Assembly (NCBI RefSeq): GCF_000718025.1
Contig: NZ_JODS01000001.1
Location: 496,001 to 560,000, forward strand
Direction: 5' to 3'
DNA length: 64,000 nucleotides
From: Kitasatospora purpeofusca
GTDB taxonomy: Bacteria > Actinomycetota > Actinomycetes > Streptomycetales > Streptomycetaceae
Each line of letters starts with the position of its first letter. The stretch's first letter is position 1. The position numbers and the translations under genes were made by a program. Below the pieces are notes generated by a model. It saw only the letters and a program-made list of their open reading frames with translations, ran no database searches and was not told where the DNA came from. Positions 17,936 to 25,588 of the stretch are shown here, one piece after another.

Positions 17936-19120
17936 GTGACCACCACCATCACCGAGACCTACGGCGTCGACCCCACCCCGACGCCGCTCGCTCTGCTGCT
18001 GCTCGGCCGCCAGGCCGACCCGAACAGCGAGCGCGGCGTCGAGTGCCCCGGCGACCTCCCCCCGGCCTCCGACCCGGACCTGGTCGAGCGCGCCCGCGCC
18101 GCCAAGGCCGCGCTCGGCGACCGCGTCTTCATCCTGGGCCACCACTACCAGCGCGACGAGGTGATCGAGTTCGCCGACGTCACCGGCGACTCCTTCAAGC
18201 TCGCCCGGGACGCGGCGGCCCGCCCGGAGGCCGAGTACATCGTCTTCTGCGGTGTGCACTTCATGGCCGAGTCGGCCGACATCCTCACCGGCGACGCCCA
18301 GCAGGTCGTCCTGCCGGACCTCGCCGCGGGCTGTTCGATGGCCGACATGGCCACCGCCGAGCAGGTCGCCGAGTGCTGGGACGTGCTGACCGACGCCGGG
18401 ATAGCCGACGTGACCGTCCCGGTCTCGTACATGAACTCCTCCGCCGACATCAAGGCCTTCACCGGCCGGCACGGCGGCACCATCTGCACCTCCTCCAACG
18501 CCCGGCGGGCGCTGGAGTGGGCGTACGAGCAGGGCCAGAAGGTCCTGTTCCTGCCCGACCAGCACCTGGGCCGCAACACCGCGGTGCGGGACATGGGCTT
18601 CTCGCTGGACGACTGCGTCGTCTACAACCCGCACAAGCCGAACGGCGGCCTGACCGTCGAGCAGCTGCGGGACGCGAAGATGATCCTCTGGCGCGGCCAC
18701 TGCTCGGTGCACGGCCGGTTCACCCTGGACTCGGTGAACGACGTGCGCGAGCGGGTCCCCGGCGTCAACGTCCTGGTGCACCCGGAGTGCCGGCACGAGG
18801 TCGTCGCGGCCGCCGACATGGTCGGCTCGACCGAGTACATCATCAAGGCGCTGGACGCCGCCGAGCCCGGCTCCAAGTGGGCCATCGGCACCGAGCTCAA
18901 CCTCGTCCGCCGGCTCGCCAAGGCGCACCCGGACAAGGAGGTCGTCTTCCTCGACCGGGCGGTCTGCTTCTGCTCCACCATGAACCGGATCGACCTCCCG
19001 CACCTGGTGTGGGCGCTGGAGTCGCTGGTCGAGGGCCGGGTGCCGAACGTGATCAAGGTCGACCCGGAGACCGAGAAGTACGCCAAGGCGGCGCTGGACC
19101 GGATGCTGGCCCTGCCGTAA
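17936..19120 (+). CDS. nadA: Quinolinate synthase A
   Basis: 394 aa from GTG 17936 with GAAGGG at 17921-17926; an earlier in-frame TTG at 17906 has no better support. NadA condenses iminoaspartate with dihydroxyacetone phosphate to quinolinate using a 4Fe-4S cluster. Diagnostic stretches are ILGHHYQRDEVIEFAD, VPVSYMNSSADIKAF, FLPDQHLGRNTA and HPECRHEV, with cluster cysteines in ECRHE, FCGVHFM and CFCSTM. No nadB or nadC is beside it; the gene stands alone between a putative operator and a strong terminator. Confidence 0.97.
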   Translation: MTTTITETYGVDPTPTPLALLLLGRQADPNSERGVECPGDLPPASDPDLVERARAAKAALGDRVFILGHHYQRDEVIEFADVTGDSFKLARDAAARPEAEYIVFCGVHFMAESADILTGDAQQVVLPDLAAGCSMADMATAEQVAECWDVLTDAGIADVTVPVSYMNSSADIKAFTGRHGGTICTSSNARRALEWAYEQGQKVLFLPDQHLGRNTAVRDMGFSLDDCVVYNPHKPNGGLTVEQLRDAKMILWRGHCSVHGRFTLDSVNDVRERVPGVNVLVHPECRHEVVAAADMVGSTEYIIKALDAAEPGSKWAIGTELNLVRRLAKAHPDKEVVFLDRAVCFCSTMNRIDLPHLVWALESLVEGRVPNVIKVDPETEKYAKAALDRMLALP

Positions 19121-19180
19121 CGATTCGCCGGACCGCAGCCGGTCCACAGCCGGTCCGGGCGCGGTCCGGACAGCGACAAA

Positions 19181-19214
19181 GGGCGGGCCCCCTCCGTGCG
19201 GAGGGGGCCCGCCC
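19181..19214. terminator. Terminator between nadA and pspAA
   Basis: A perfect 15-bp stem (19181-19195 with 19200-19214) and a GTGC loop between the convergent nadA and pspAA stops. Confidence 0.88.
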
Positions 19215-19237
19215 TCGTGTCTGGCGCGAGACGGCGG

Positions 19238-19531
19238 CTACTCGGGAATGCCCGGAATGAGGCCGTCACCCTCCGCCCGCAGCATCTCGCGGACGTCCTC
19301 GATGGTGGCCTCGGCGTCCGGCAGGATCAGGTCGGACGGCTCCAGCGAATCGTCCGCCAGCGGGGTGCCGAACTCCCGCACGGCGCCGAGCAGCTCCACG
19401 AGCGCCCGGCGGAACCGTTCCTCGTCCCCCGACTCCAGTGCGGTGAGAAGCTCCTCGTCGAGCTCGTTGAGCCGGTTCAGATGGGTCTCGCCCACCTGGA
19501 ACTGCCCCTCACCCATGACCCGCATGATCAT
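19238..19531 (-). CDS. pspAA: PspA-associated protein PspAA
   Basis: 97 aa. It starts MIMRVMGEGQFQV (ATG at 19531 or 19525) and continues with acidic helical sequence around LNELDEELLTALESGDEERF, matching the small PspAA family found with PspA in actinobacteria. It lies 75 bases downstream of pspA on the same strand, so both are probably cotranscribed and act in the membrane-stress response. No enzymatic motif is visible. Confidence 0.85.
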   Translation of the reverse strand: MIMRVMGEGQFQVGETHLNRLNELDEELLTALESGDEERFRRALVELLGAVREFGTPLADDSLEPSDLILPDAEATIEDVREMLRAEGDGLIPGIPE

Positions 19532-19606
19532 GCCGTGCGTCTCCCTGTTCCTGGGGATGGTCCCGGAGGTGCTCCGGGGCGGAGCTCAGGTCGGTTGCCG
19601 CTCCGA

Positions 19607-20410
19607 CTACTTGTTGTAGTTGATCCGCGGGCCGTCCTGCTGCTGCGGCGCGGCATCCTGCGGGCGGCCCTGCTCGATCGCCTGCGGGGCGGCCGGGGAT
19701 CCCCCGGTCAGCTCGGCCTTCATCCGGGCCAGCTCCAGCTCGACGTCGGAACCGCCGGCCACCCGCTCCAGCTCGGCCTCGATGTCGTCCTTGCGGCCGA
19801 GACCGCTGGCGTCGTCGAGCGCGCCGGAGGCCAGCAGCTCGTCGATCGCACCGGCCCGGGCCTGCATCTGCGCGGTCTTGTCCTCGGCCCGCTGGATCGC
19901 CAGACCGACGTCGCCCATCTCCTCCGAGATACCGGAGAAGGACTCGGCGATCCGGGTCTGCGCCTGGGCCGCGGTGTAGGTGGCCTTGATGGTCTCCTTC
20001 TTGGTGCGGAAGGCGTCGACCTTGGCCTGCAGCCGCTGGGAGGCGAGCGTGAGCTTCTCCTCCTCGGCCTGGAGCTGCTGGTACTGCACCTCCAGGTCGT
20101 TGATCTGGGACTGCATGTTCGCCTTGCGGGTGAGGGCCTCGCGGGCGAGGTCCTCCCGGCCGAGCGAGAGCGCCTTGCGGCCCTGGTCCTCGTACTTCGC
20201 CGACTGCTGCTGCAGCTGGGTCAGCTGGAGCTCCAGACGCTTGCGCGAGGTGGCCACGTCCGCGACGCCACGACGCACCTTCTGCAGCAGCTCGAGCTGC
20301 TTCTGGTACGAATAATCGAGCGTCTCACGCGGATCCTCCGCCCGGTCCAAGGCCTTGTTCGCCTTGGAGCGGAAGATCAGCCCCATACGCTTCATGATTC
20401 CGTCGCTCAT
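19607..20410 (-). CDS. pspA: Phage shock protein A homologue (PspA/IM30 family)
   Basis: 267 aa, almost entirely long alpha-helical coiled coil (about residues 25-200), the ESCRT-III-like fold. The N-terminal amphipathic membrane-binding part is IMKRMGLIFRSKANKALDRA, followed by EDPRETLDYSYQKQLELLQ. The C-terminal tail is Pro/Gln-rich and disordered. PspA coats and stabilises stressed membranes. It is followed by pspAA; no PspF, PspB/C or membrane partner is adjacent, so regulation must come from elsewhere. Confidence 0.95.
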   Translation of the reverse strand: MSDGIMKRMGLIFRSKANKALDRAEDPRETLDYSYQKQLELLQKVRRGVADVATSRKRLELQLTQLQQQSAKYEDQGRKALSLGREDLAREALTRKANMQSQINDLEVQYQQLQAEEEKLTLASQRLQAKVDAFRTKKETIKATYTAAQAQTRIAESFSGISEEMGDVGLAIQRAEDKTAQMQARAGAIDELLASGALDDASGLGRKDDIEAELERVAGGSDVELELARMKAELTGGSPAAPQAIEQGRPQDAAPQQQDGPRINYNK

Positions 20411-20743
20411 GGGCCTCGGGTGCCCCCTTCTCCGGCCTGCGGTATCAGTCTCTTACCAGACACGACGAGTGTATGTGCAGCGAGCCCGTCGCCGCAGTGC
20501 ACCTGCCTGCAACAAGCCTGCTACAGGTCGGTCCCGGGAAGCCTCATCCGCGGGGTGGATCCCGCCCTCATTCCACCCGCCGGTCAGCGGAGTGATCCCC
20601 TACGGGACTCCCCCCTGAACGGGTACGGGACCCCGACCCGGGTCCCCCCTGGGGCCCGTCGCGGCCGGTCCGGGACGCGATCGATACGCGTTCGGTTCCC
20701 GGGCGACCCGGAGAAGCGTCGCCGCACCCCGTAGGCTGGTGGT
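20411..20743. other. Divergent intergenic region upstream of pspA and the DUF3043 gene
   Basis: 333 bases with no convincing gene. The left part carries the pspA ribosome site (AAGGGGG on the minus strand) and presumably its stress promoter. The middle has ACCTG and CAGGT arms around 20500-20530, and the right part is rich in GGGACCC-like short repeats (about 20605-20660). No specific factor site could be named. Confidence 0.55.
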
Positions 20744-21343
20744 GTGTTCCGACGCCGTTCAGATGAAGCCGCCGCCTCCGCCACCGTGCTGGAGAAGCAG
20801 GACGGCAAGACGCAGACCCGCGACCCGCAGGCGAAGAAGGGGCGGCCCACGCCCAAGCGCAGCGAGGCCGAGACCAACCGCCGGACCAGGGTCACCGTGC
20901 CCAAGGACCGCAAGGAGGCCTCCCGCCAGGCCCGCGAGCGGATGCGCTCCGAGCGCGAGAAGCAGCGCCAGGCGCTGATGGACGGCGACGAGCGCCACCT
21001 GCCGGCCCGTGACAAGGGCCCGGTGCGGAAGTTCACCCGCGACTACGTGGACGCCCGCTGGTCGCTGGCCGAGTTCTTCCTGCCCGCCGCCGTGCTGATC
21101 CTGGTGCTCAGCATCGTCAAGGTGCCGGCCCTGCAGCTGCTCTCCACCGTGCTGTTCCTGCTCTTCTTCGTCCTGGTGATCCTGGACTTCGTGCGGCTCG
21201 GCTTCGGCCTGCGCAAGCAGCTCGCCGAGCGCTTCGCCGGGCAGAACACCCGCGGCGCGGTCGCGTACGGCCTGATGCGCATCCTGCAGATGCGCCGGCT
21301 GCGACTGCCCAAGCCGCAGGTGCGGCGCGGGGAGAAGCCCTGA
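20744..21343 (+). CDS. DUF3043 family membrane protein
   Basis: 199 aa, GTG start. The first about 90 residues are highly charged (Lys/Arg/Glu-rich, TRVTVPKDRKEASRQARERM), followed by two transmembrane helices (about 110-128 and 133-152) and a basic tail. This is the actinobacterial DUF3043 family of unknown function. The methyltransferase gene begins 11 bases after its stop, so the two probably form an operon. Confidence 0.9.
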   Translation: MFRRRSDEAAASATVLEKQDGKTQTRDPQAKKGRPTPKRSEAETNRRTRVTVPKDRKEASRQARERMRSEREKQRQALMDGDERHLPARDKGPVRKFTRDYVDARWSLAEFFLPAAVLILVLSIVKVPALQLLSTVLFLLFFVLVILDFVRLGFGLRKQLAERFAGQNTRGAVAYGLMRILQMRRLRLPKPQVRRGEKP

Positions 21344-21354
21344 CCGCCGAACCG

Positions 21355-22269
21355 GTGGACTCCGGCTGGGCCCCTCCCCTGTGGGACGGGCCCGGCCTCT
21401 ACGCGCTCCCCGGCCAGGGGGGCGGCGGCCACGACCGGCTCGCCCAGGAGCGTGACGGGTACGAGCGGCACGGCCACGAGCGGCGGCTGCCCTCGCGCAG
21501 CGGCTCCTTCGCCGGCGGCACCGGCCCCGCGCCGGGGCGCTCCGGCACCCTGCGCAACCTCGTCCGGCAGGAGATGGTCGCCCGGCAGCTCGCCGAGCAG
21601 CTCACCGGACGCACCGCCCAGCGCGTCCTCGACATCGGCTGCGGCCAGGGCACCCAGGCCCTGCGGCTGGCCCGGGCCGGCCACTACGTCACCGGCATCG
21701 ACTCCGACGCGGCCGCGCTCGGCGCCGCCCAGGAGACGCTGGCCGAGGAACCCGACGCGGTACGCGAGCGGATCCAACTGCTGATCGGCGACGGGCACCA
21801 GTGCGGGCGCTGGTTCGGGGCGCGCAGCTTCGACGTCGTGCTCTGCCACGGCGTGCTGATGTACCTGCCGGACCCCGATCCGATGATCGCCTCGCTGGCC
21901 CGGCTGCTCGCCCCGGGCGGGCTGCTCTCGCTGGTGGTCCGCAACCGCGACGCGCTCGCCCTGCGGCCCGCCGCCGCCGGCGACTGGCGCGCCGCCCTGG
22001 AGGCCTTCGAGAGCGACCGGTACTACAACCGGCTCGGTCTGGCGGCCCGCGCCGACCGGATCGGCGACCTCGCCGTCACCCTCTCCGAGGTGTCCGTGCC
22101 GCTGCGGCACTGGTACGGCGTCCGGGTCCTCACCGAGAGCACCCCCGACGACGCGCCGCCCGTGGACGGCCGACAGCTCGCCCAGCTGCTGGAGGCCGAG
22201 GAGCGGGCCGGCCGCACCGACCCGTACCGGCAGGTCGCCGCGCTGCTGCACGTCGTCGGGATGAAGTAG
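21355..22269 (+). CDS. Class I SAM-dependent methyltransferase
   Basis: 304 aa from GTG 21355; the start is uncertain because the GGGGAGA site at about 21329 is distant. A Gly-rich unstructured N-terminus of about 60 residues precedes a Rossmann methyltransferase with motif I RVLDIGCGQGTQALRLA and motif post-I VTGIDSD, then CHGVLMYLPDPD. It may act on a small molecule or tRNA in the CmoM/SmtA style, but the substrate is unknown. It follows the DUF3043 gene closely. Confidence 0.85.
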   Translation: MDSGWAPPLWDGPGLYALPGQGGGGHDRLAQERDGYERHGHERRLPSRSGSFAGGTGPAPGRSGTLRNLVRQEMVARQLAEQLTGRTAQRVLDIGCGQGTQALRLARAGHYVTGIDSDAAALGAAQETLAEEPDAVRERIQLLIGDGHQCGRWFGARSFDVVLCHGVLMYLPDPDPMIASLARLLAPGGLLSLVVRNRDALALRPAAAGDWRAALEAFESDRYYNRLGLAARADRIGDLAVTLSEVSVPLRHWYGVRVLTESTPDDAPPVDGRQLAQLLEAEERAGRTDPYRQVAALLHVVGMK

Positions 22270-22332
22270 CCCCGACGGGCAGCCCGGGGAGGCCGCCCGC
22301 GCACCGGCGCGCGGCCCCCCGTCCGGGCCGGA

Positions 22333-22536
22333 TCAGCCCTCGTGCAGGCTCATCGTGTAGATCTCGCGGTCGTCGTCCAGCAGGACCGCGCGGTCCACGC
22401 CGTCCTCGGCCAACTGCTTCCAGTTCTCCCCGATCCAGGTCTCCGCGTCCCCCTGGCCGGCGAACTCCTCCGCCTGCCCGCTGCCAGGGGCCACCACGGT
22501 GCCGTCCGCCTTCTCGTACCGCCACGTCCAGACCAT
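22333..22536 (-). CDS. Conserved small hypothetical protein (67 aa)
   Basis: 67 aa with a strong GGAGGAG ribosome site. It begins MVWTWRYEKADGTVV and contains AETWIGENWKQLAEDGVDRAVLLDDD; the acidic, single-domain pattern matches a widespread streptomycete orphan protein. It is cytoplasmic with no membrane helix. It is convergent with the methyltransferase gene and divergent from cobU. No function is known. Confidence 0.8.
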   Translation of the reverse strand: MVWTWRYEKADGTVVAPGSGQAEEFAGQGDAETWIGENWKQLAEDGVDRAVLLDDDREIYTMSLHEG

Positions 22537-22689
22537 GCCCGGCTCCTCCCGCCGACGACCAGCGATGTGCTGTGCTGCGCACCCTAGGTGCTCCCTTCCG
22601 GATCACGCCATGCGCGACCCGGCGGAGAGCACCTGCCCTCAGGTTGCCCGGCCGGATCTTCGGTATGCGCCGTGGGCGAGGATGGGCGC

Positions 22690-23262
22690 ATGACACCTGA
22701 CGCACCGCTCCCCCGCACCCTGCTCCTCGGCGGCGCGCGGTCCGGCAAGTCGACCCGGGCCGAACAGCTGCTGGCCCGGTACGACGACGTTCTGTACGTG
22801 GCCACCGGCGGTACCCGGGACGGCGACGCGGAGTGGGCGCAGCGGGTCGCCCTGCACCGCGACCGGCGCCCGGCGAGCTGGCGCACCGCCGAGACCTGCG
22901 GGCTGGAGGCCGTCCTGGCCGACACCGCCGACCCGGCGCCGGTGCTGATCGACTGCCTGGCGCTGTGGCTCACCTCGGTGATGGACGAGTGCGGCGCCTG
23001 GGACGACGCGGTCTGGGCGGACGGCGGCGAGGCCGAGGTGCAGCGGCGCTGCGAAGCACTGGCGGCCGCCTGGGCGGGGACCCGGCGGCCGGTGGTGGCG
23101 GTCAGCAACGAGGTCGGCATGGGCGTCGTCCCGGCGACCGCCGCCGGCCGACGGTTCCGCGACACCCTGGGCCGGCTCAACATGATGGTGGCCGACGCCT
23201 CCGAGCGTGTGCTGCTGGTGGTGGCGGGGCAGGTTCTCAGCGTCAAGCCGCCCGTCCACTGA
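22690..23262 (+). CDS. cobU: Adenosylcobinamide kinase/guanylyltransferase CobU
   Basis: 190 aa from ATG 22690. The P-loop LLLGGARSGKST at the N-terminus and VVAVSNEVGMGVVPATAAGRR with FRDTLGRLNMMVA are diagnostic of CobU/CobP. It phosphorylates adenosylcobinamide and then transfers GMP to give adenosylcobinamide-GDP. It is the first gene of a cobU-cobT-cobS run for nucleotide-loop assembly; cobT follows after 28 bases. No cobalamin riboswitch was recognised upstream. Confidence 0.95.
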   Translation: MTPDAPLPRTLLLGGARSGKSTRAEQLLARYDDVLYVATGGTRDGDAEWAQRVALHRDRRPASWRTAETCGLEAVLADTADPAPVLIDCLALWLTSVMDECGAWDDAVWADGGEAEVQRRCEALAAAWAGTRRPVVAVSNEVGMGVVPATAAGRRFRDTLGRLNMMVADASERVLLVVAGQVLSVKPPVH

Positions 23263-23290
23263 GGAAGTGCGGCGTGTAGCCTTCCGGACG

Positions 23291-24406
23291 ATGGACACGA
23301 CCGTGGATCTCGATACGTTCTCCTCGCTCGTCGAGCGCCCCGACGAGAGCGCCCGGCGCGCCGCCGAGGAGCGGTGGCAGGAGCTGGACCGGCCGCTGGG
23401 CGGCCTCGGCAAGCTGGAGGAGCTGGGCGCCTGGCTGTCCTCCGTGCAGGGGCGCTCCCCCGTGCGGCCGCTGTCGGCGCCCAAGGTGGTGCTGTTCGCC
23501 GCCGACCACGGGGTGGCCCGGGTCGGGGTCTCCCGGCTGCCCGCCGCGGGCGGCACGGCCGCGCGGGTGCGGGCCGTGCTCGACGGCACCGCGCCGGTCG
23601 CACTGCTCGCCCGGCGCTTCGGCGCCGAGGTGCGGGTGGTGGACGTCGCGGTCGACGCCGACACCGCGGACTTCCCCGACGAGGTGACGGCGCACCGGGT
23701 GCGGCGCGGCTCCGGGCGGATCGACGTCGAGGACGCGCTGAGCCCCGAGGAGACCGCCAGGGCGTTCCGGGCCGGGATGGCCGTCGCCGACGAGGAGGCC
23801 GACGCCGGGACCGACCTGGTGGTGCTGGGCGACCTCGGGGTCGGCTCGACCACGGTGGCGGCGGTCCTGGTCGGCGCGCTCTGCGGGACGGACGCGGCGG
23901 CGGTCACCGGACGCGGCTCGGGCATCGACGACCGGGTGTGGATGGTCAAGTGCGCGACCGTGCGCGACTCGCTGCGGCGGGCCCGGCCGGTGCTGGGCGA
24001 CCAGCTGGCGCTGCTCGGGGCCACCGGCGGCGCGGACTTCGCGGCGATCACCGGCTTCCTGCTGCAGGCCGCGGTGCGGAAGCTGCCGGTGGTGCTGGAC
24101 GGGGTCGTCTCGGCGGCCTGCGCGCTGGTCGCGCAGCGGATCGCGTTCCGGGCGCCGGAGTGGTGGCGGGCCGGGCAGACCAGCGGCGAGCCGGCCCAGG
24201 CGAAGGCGTACGACCGGCTGACCCTGACGCCGCTGCAGGAGCAGGGGATCACCATGGGCGAGGGCGTCGGCGCGCTGATGGCGCTGCCGCTGCTCCAGGC
24301 CGCGGCGGACACGCTGGCCGACGAGCCGCCGACGGCGTACGTGCCGGCGGCGCCGAAGGAGCCGGCGAGGCTGCCGACGGCGGCGGAGCTGCTGGGCAAG
24401 CTGTAA
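23291..24406 (+). CDS. cobT: Nicotinate-nucleotide-dimethylbenzimidazole phosphoribosyltransferase CobT
   Basis: 371 aa from ATG 23291. The family motifs are RPLGGLGKLEELGAWLSSVQ, the nucleotide part VLFAADHGVARVGVSRLPAA, and VVLGDLGVGSTTVAAVL with the C-terminal QGITMGEGVGALMALPLLQ. It makes alpha-ribazole phosphate from dimethylbenzimidazole and nicotinate mononucleotide, linking with the NAD pathway encoded at nadA. It follows cobU within 28 bases. A strong hairpin lies between it and cobS. Confidence 0.96.
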   Translation: MDTTVDLDTFSSLVERPDESARRAAEERWQELDRPLGGLGKLEELGAWLSSVQGRSPVRPLSAPKVVLFAADHGVARVGVSRLPAAGGTAARVRAVLDGTAPVALLARRFGAEVRVVDVAVDADTADFPDEVTAHRVRRGSGRIDVEDALSPEETARAFRAGMAVADEEADAGTDLVVLGDLGVGSTTVAAVLVGALCGTDAAAVTGRGSGIDDRVWMVKCATVRDSLRRARPVLGDQLALLGATGGADFAAITGFLLQAAVRKLPVVLDGVVSAACALVAQRIAFRAPEWWRAGQTSGEPAQAKAYDRLTLTPLQEQGITMGEGVGALMALPLLQAAADTLADEPPTAYVPAAPKEPARLPTAAELLGKL

Positions 24407-24416
24407 GGAAGGGCCG

Positions 24417-24455
24417 GGGCCCGGGATCCGTCGCTGGTCGACGGGTCCCGGGCCC
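24417..24455 (+). terminator. Hairpin between cobT and cobS
   Basis: A 17-bp stem (24417-24433 with 24439-24455, one G-U pair) directly after the cobT stop and followed by a T-containing tract. It may terminate most cobUT transcripts or attenuate cobS. Confidence 0.75.
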
Positions 24456-24517
24456 TGCTCTTGGCACGCGCGCTTCCGGCACCCGGCCGGGTGCCGGACG
24501 GGAGTGGGTGGTTGACG

Positions 24518-25297
24518 GTGCGGGACGGGCTGCGGGACGGGCTGCGGTTCGCGTTCGGGACCCTGTCGGTGCTGCCGGTGCGGGTCGACCGGTGGGACCG
24601 GGCGTCCGGGGGGCGGGCGATGGTGGCCGCGCCGCTGGTCGGGGTGGTGCTCGGGGCGCTCGCCGGGGCGGCGGGGGCGCTGGTCGCCTGGCGCGCGGGC
24701 GGGCTGCTCGGGGCGGTCGCGGCGGTCGCCGTGCTCGCGGTGACCACCCGGGGCCTCCATCTGGACGGCCTGGCGGACGTCGCGGACGGCCTGGGCAGCG
24801 GCAAGCCCGCCGAGGACGCGCTGCGGATCATGAAGCAGTCGGACATCGGCCCGTTCGGCGTGCTCACCCTCGTGCTCGTCCTGCTCGCGCAGGTGGCCGC
24901 GCTGGCCGGGCAGTTCGACGGTTCCCCGCTGCGGGGCGCGCTCGCGGTGCTCGCCGCGGCGGTGGCCGGGCGCTGCGCGCTCGCCTGGGGCTGTCTGCGC
25001 ACGGTGCCGGCGGCCCGGCCGGGCGGGCTCGGCGCGATGGTGGCGAGCACCGTGACGCCGGGTGCGGCGCTCGCCTCGACCGGGGCCGCGGCGGCCCTGC
25101 TCGGACTCCTCGGGATTCCCGACGGATGGTCAGCCCTCCTGCTGCCACTGGCCGTTGTGCTCGGCACCGCCGCCGCCGGGCCGCTGCTCCGGCGGTGCGT
25201 GCGGCGGTTCGGCGGGATCACCGGGGACGTGCTCGGCGCGACGGTGGAGACCGCCGCCACGGGTGCGCTGCTGGCACTGGCGCTGCTGCCCCGCTGA
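24518..25297 (+). CDS. cobS: Adenosylcobinamide-GDP ribazoletransferase CobS
   Basis: 259 aa from GTG 24518 (TTG 24512 is an alternative, closer to GGAG at 24501). It is a polytopic membrane protein with five to seven hydrophobic segments. The CobS signatures are RFAFGTLSVLPV, GLHLDGLADVADGLG (metal-binding Asp residues) and AEDALRIMKQSDIGPFGV. It joins adenosylcobinamide-GDP with alpha-ribazole to form cobalamin, completing the cobU-T-S pathway at the membrane. Confidence 0.94.
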   Translation: MRDGLRDGLRFAFGTLSVLPVRVDRWDRASGGRAMVAAPLVGVVLGALAGAAGALVAWRAGGLLGAVAAVAVLAVTTRGLHLDGLADVADGLGSGKPAEDALRIMKQSDIGPFGVLTLVLVLLAQVAALAGQFDGSPLRGALAVLAAAVAGRCALAWGCLRTVPAARPGGLGAMVASTVTPGAALASTGAAAALLGLLGIPDGWSALLLPLAVVLGTAAAGPLLRRCVRRFGGITGDVLGATVETAATGALLALALLPR

Positions 25298-25428
25298 GGG
25301 CGCCAAAGCCCCGGTGCCGAAAGGGGGTAGACCGGGCGGCGCGTGATCCCACCATGCGGACTACCATGCGGGGAGCACCGCAGCCCTGCACCGTCGCAGG
25401 TCCTGCCCGTCCGGCGCCCGTCGCGGCG

Positions 25429-25487
25429 CCGGGGCCTCTGGTGTGCGCGACCGCCGCGACGGCGGTCGCACGCACCAGGGGTCCCGG
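25429..25487. ncRNA. Long hairpin in the cobS-pepA gap (terminator or structured pepA leader)
   Basis: Bases 25429-25455 pair with 25461-25487 over 27 positions with only a few G-U pairs and one mismatch, around a 5-nt loop. Further complementary segments (25375-25386 with 25523-25537, imperfect) could enclose it. It lies 132 bases after cobS and 101 bases before pepA. It may be the cob terminator, or a regulatory leader; no known RNA family was recognised. Confidence 0.55.
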
Positions 25488-25588
25488 GTCCGACACCGCC
25501 GGCCGGCCTGGCCGGCGGTTCCGGGCTGCGCCGGTGCGGCACTCGCGCCGCGACCGGTCGTGGACCGCGAAAGAACAGGACGCATTAC

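Noticed and set aside
22537..22689. Cobalamin riboswitch before cobU
   Set aside because: The gap is only about 150 bases and no B12-box-like sequence was recognised.
22639..25542. 967-aa leftward frame opposite cobU-cobT-cobS
   Set aside because: Low-complexity Ser/Ala/Arg translation typical of antisense high-GC DNA; the plus strand has three recognised cobalamin enzymes.
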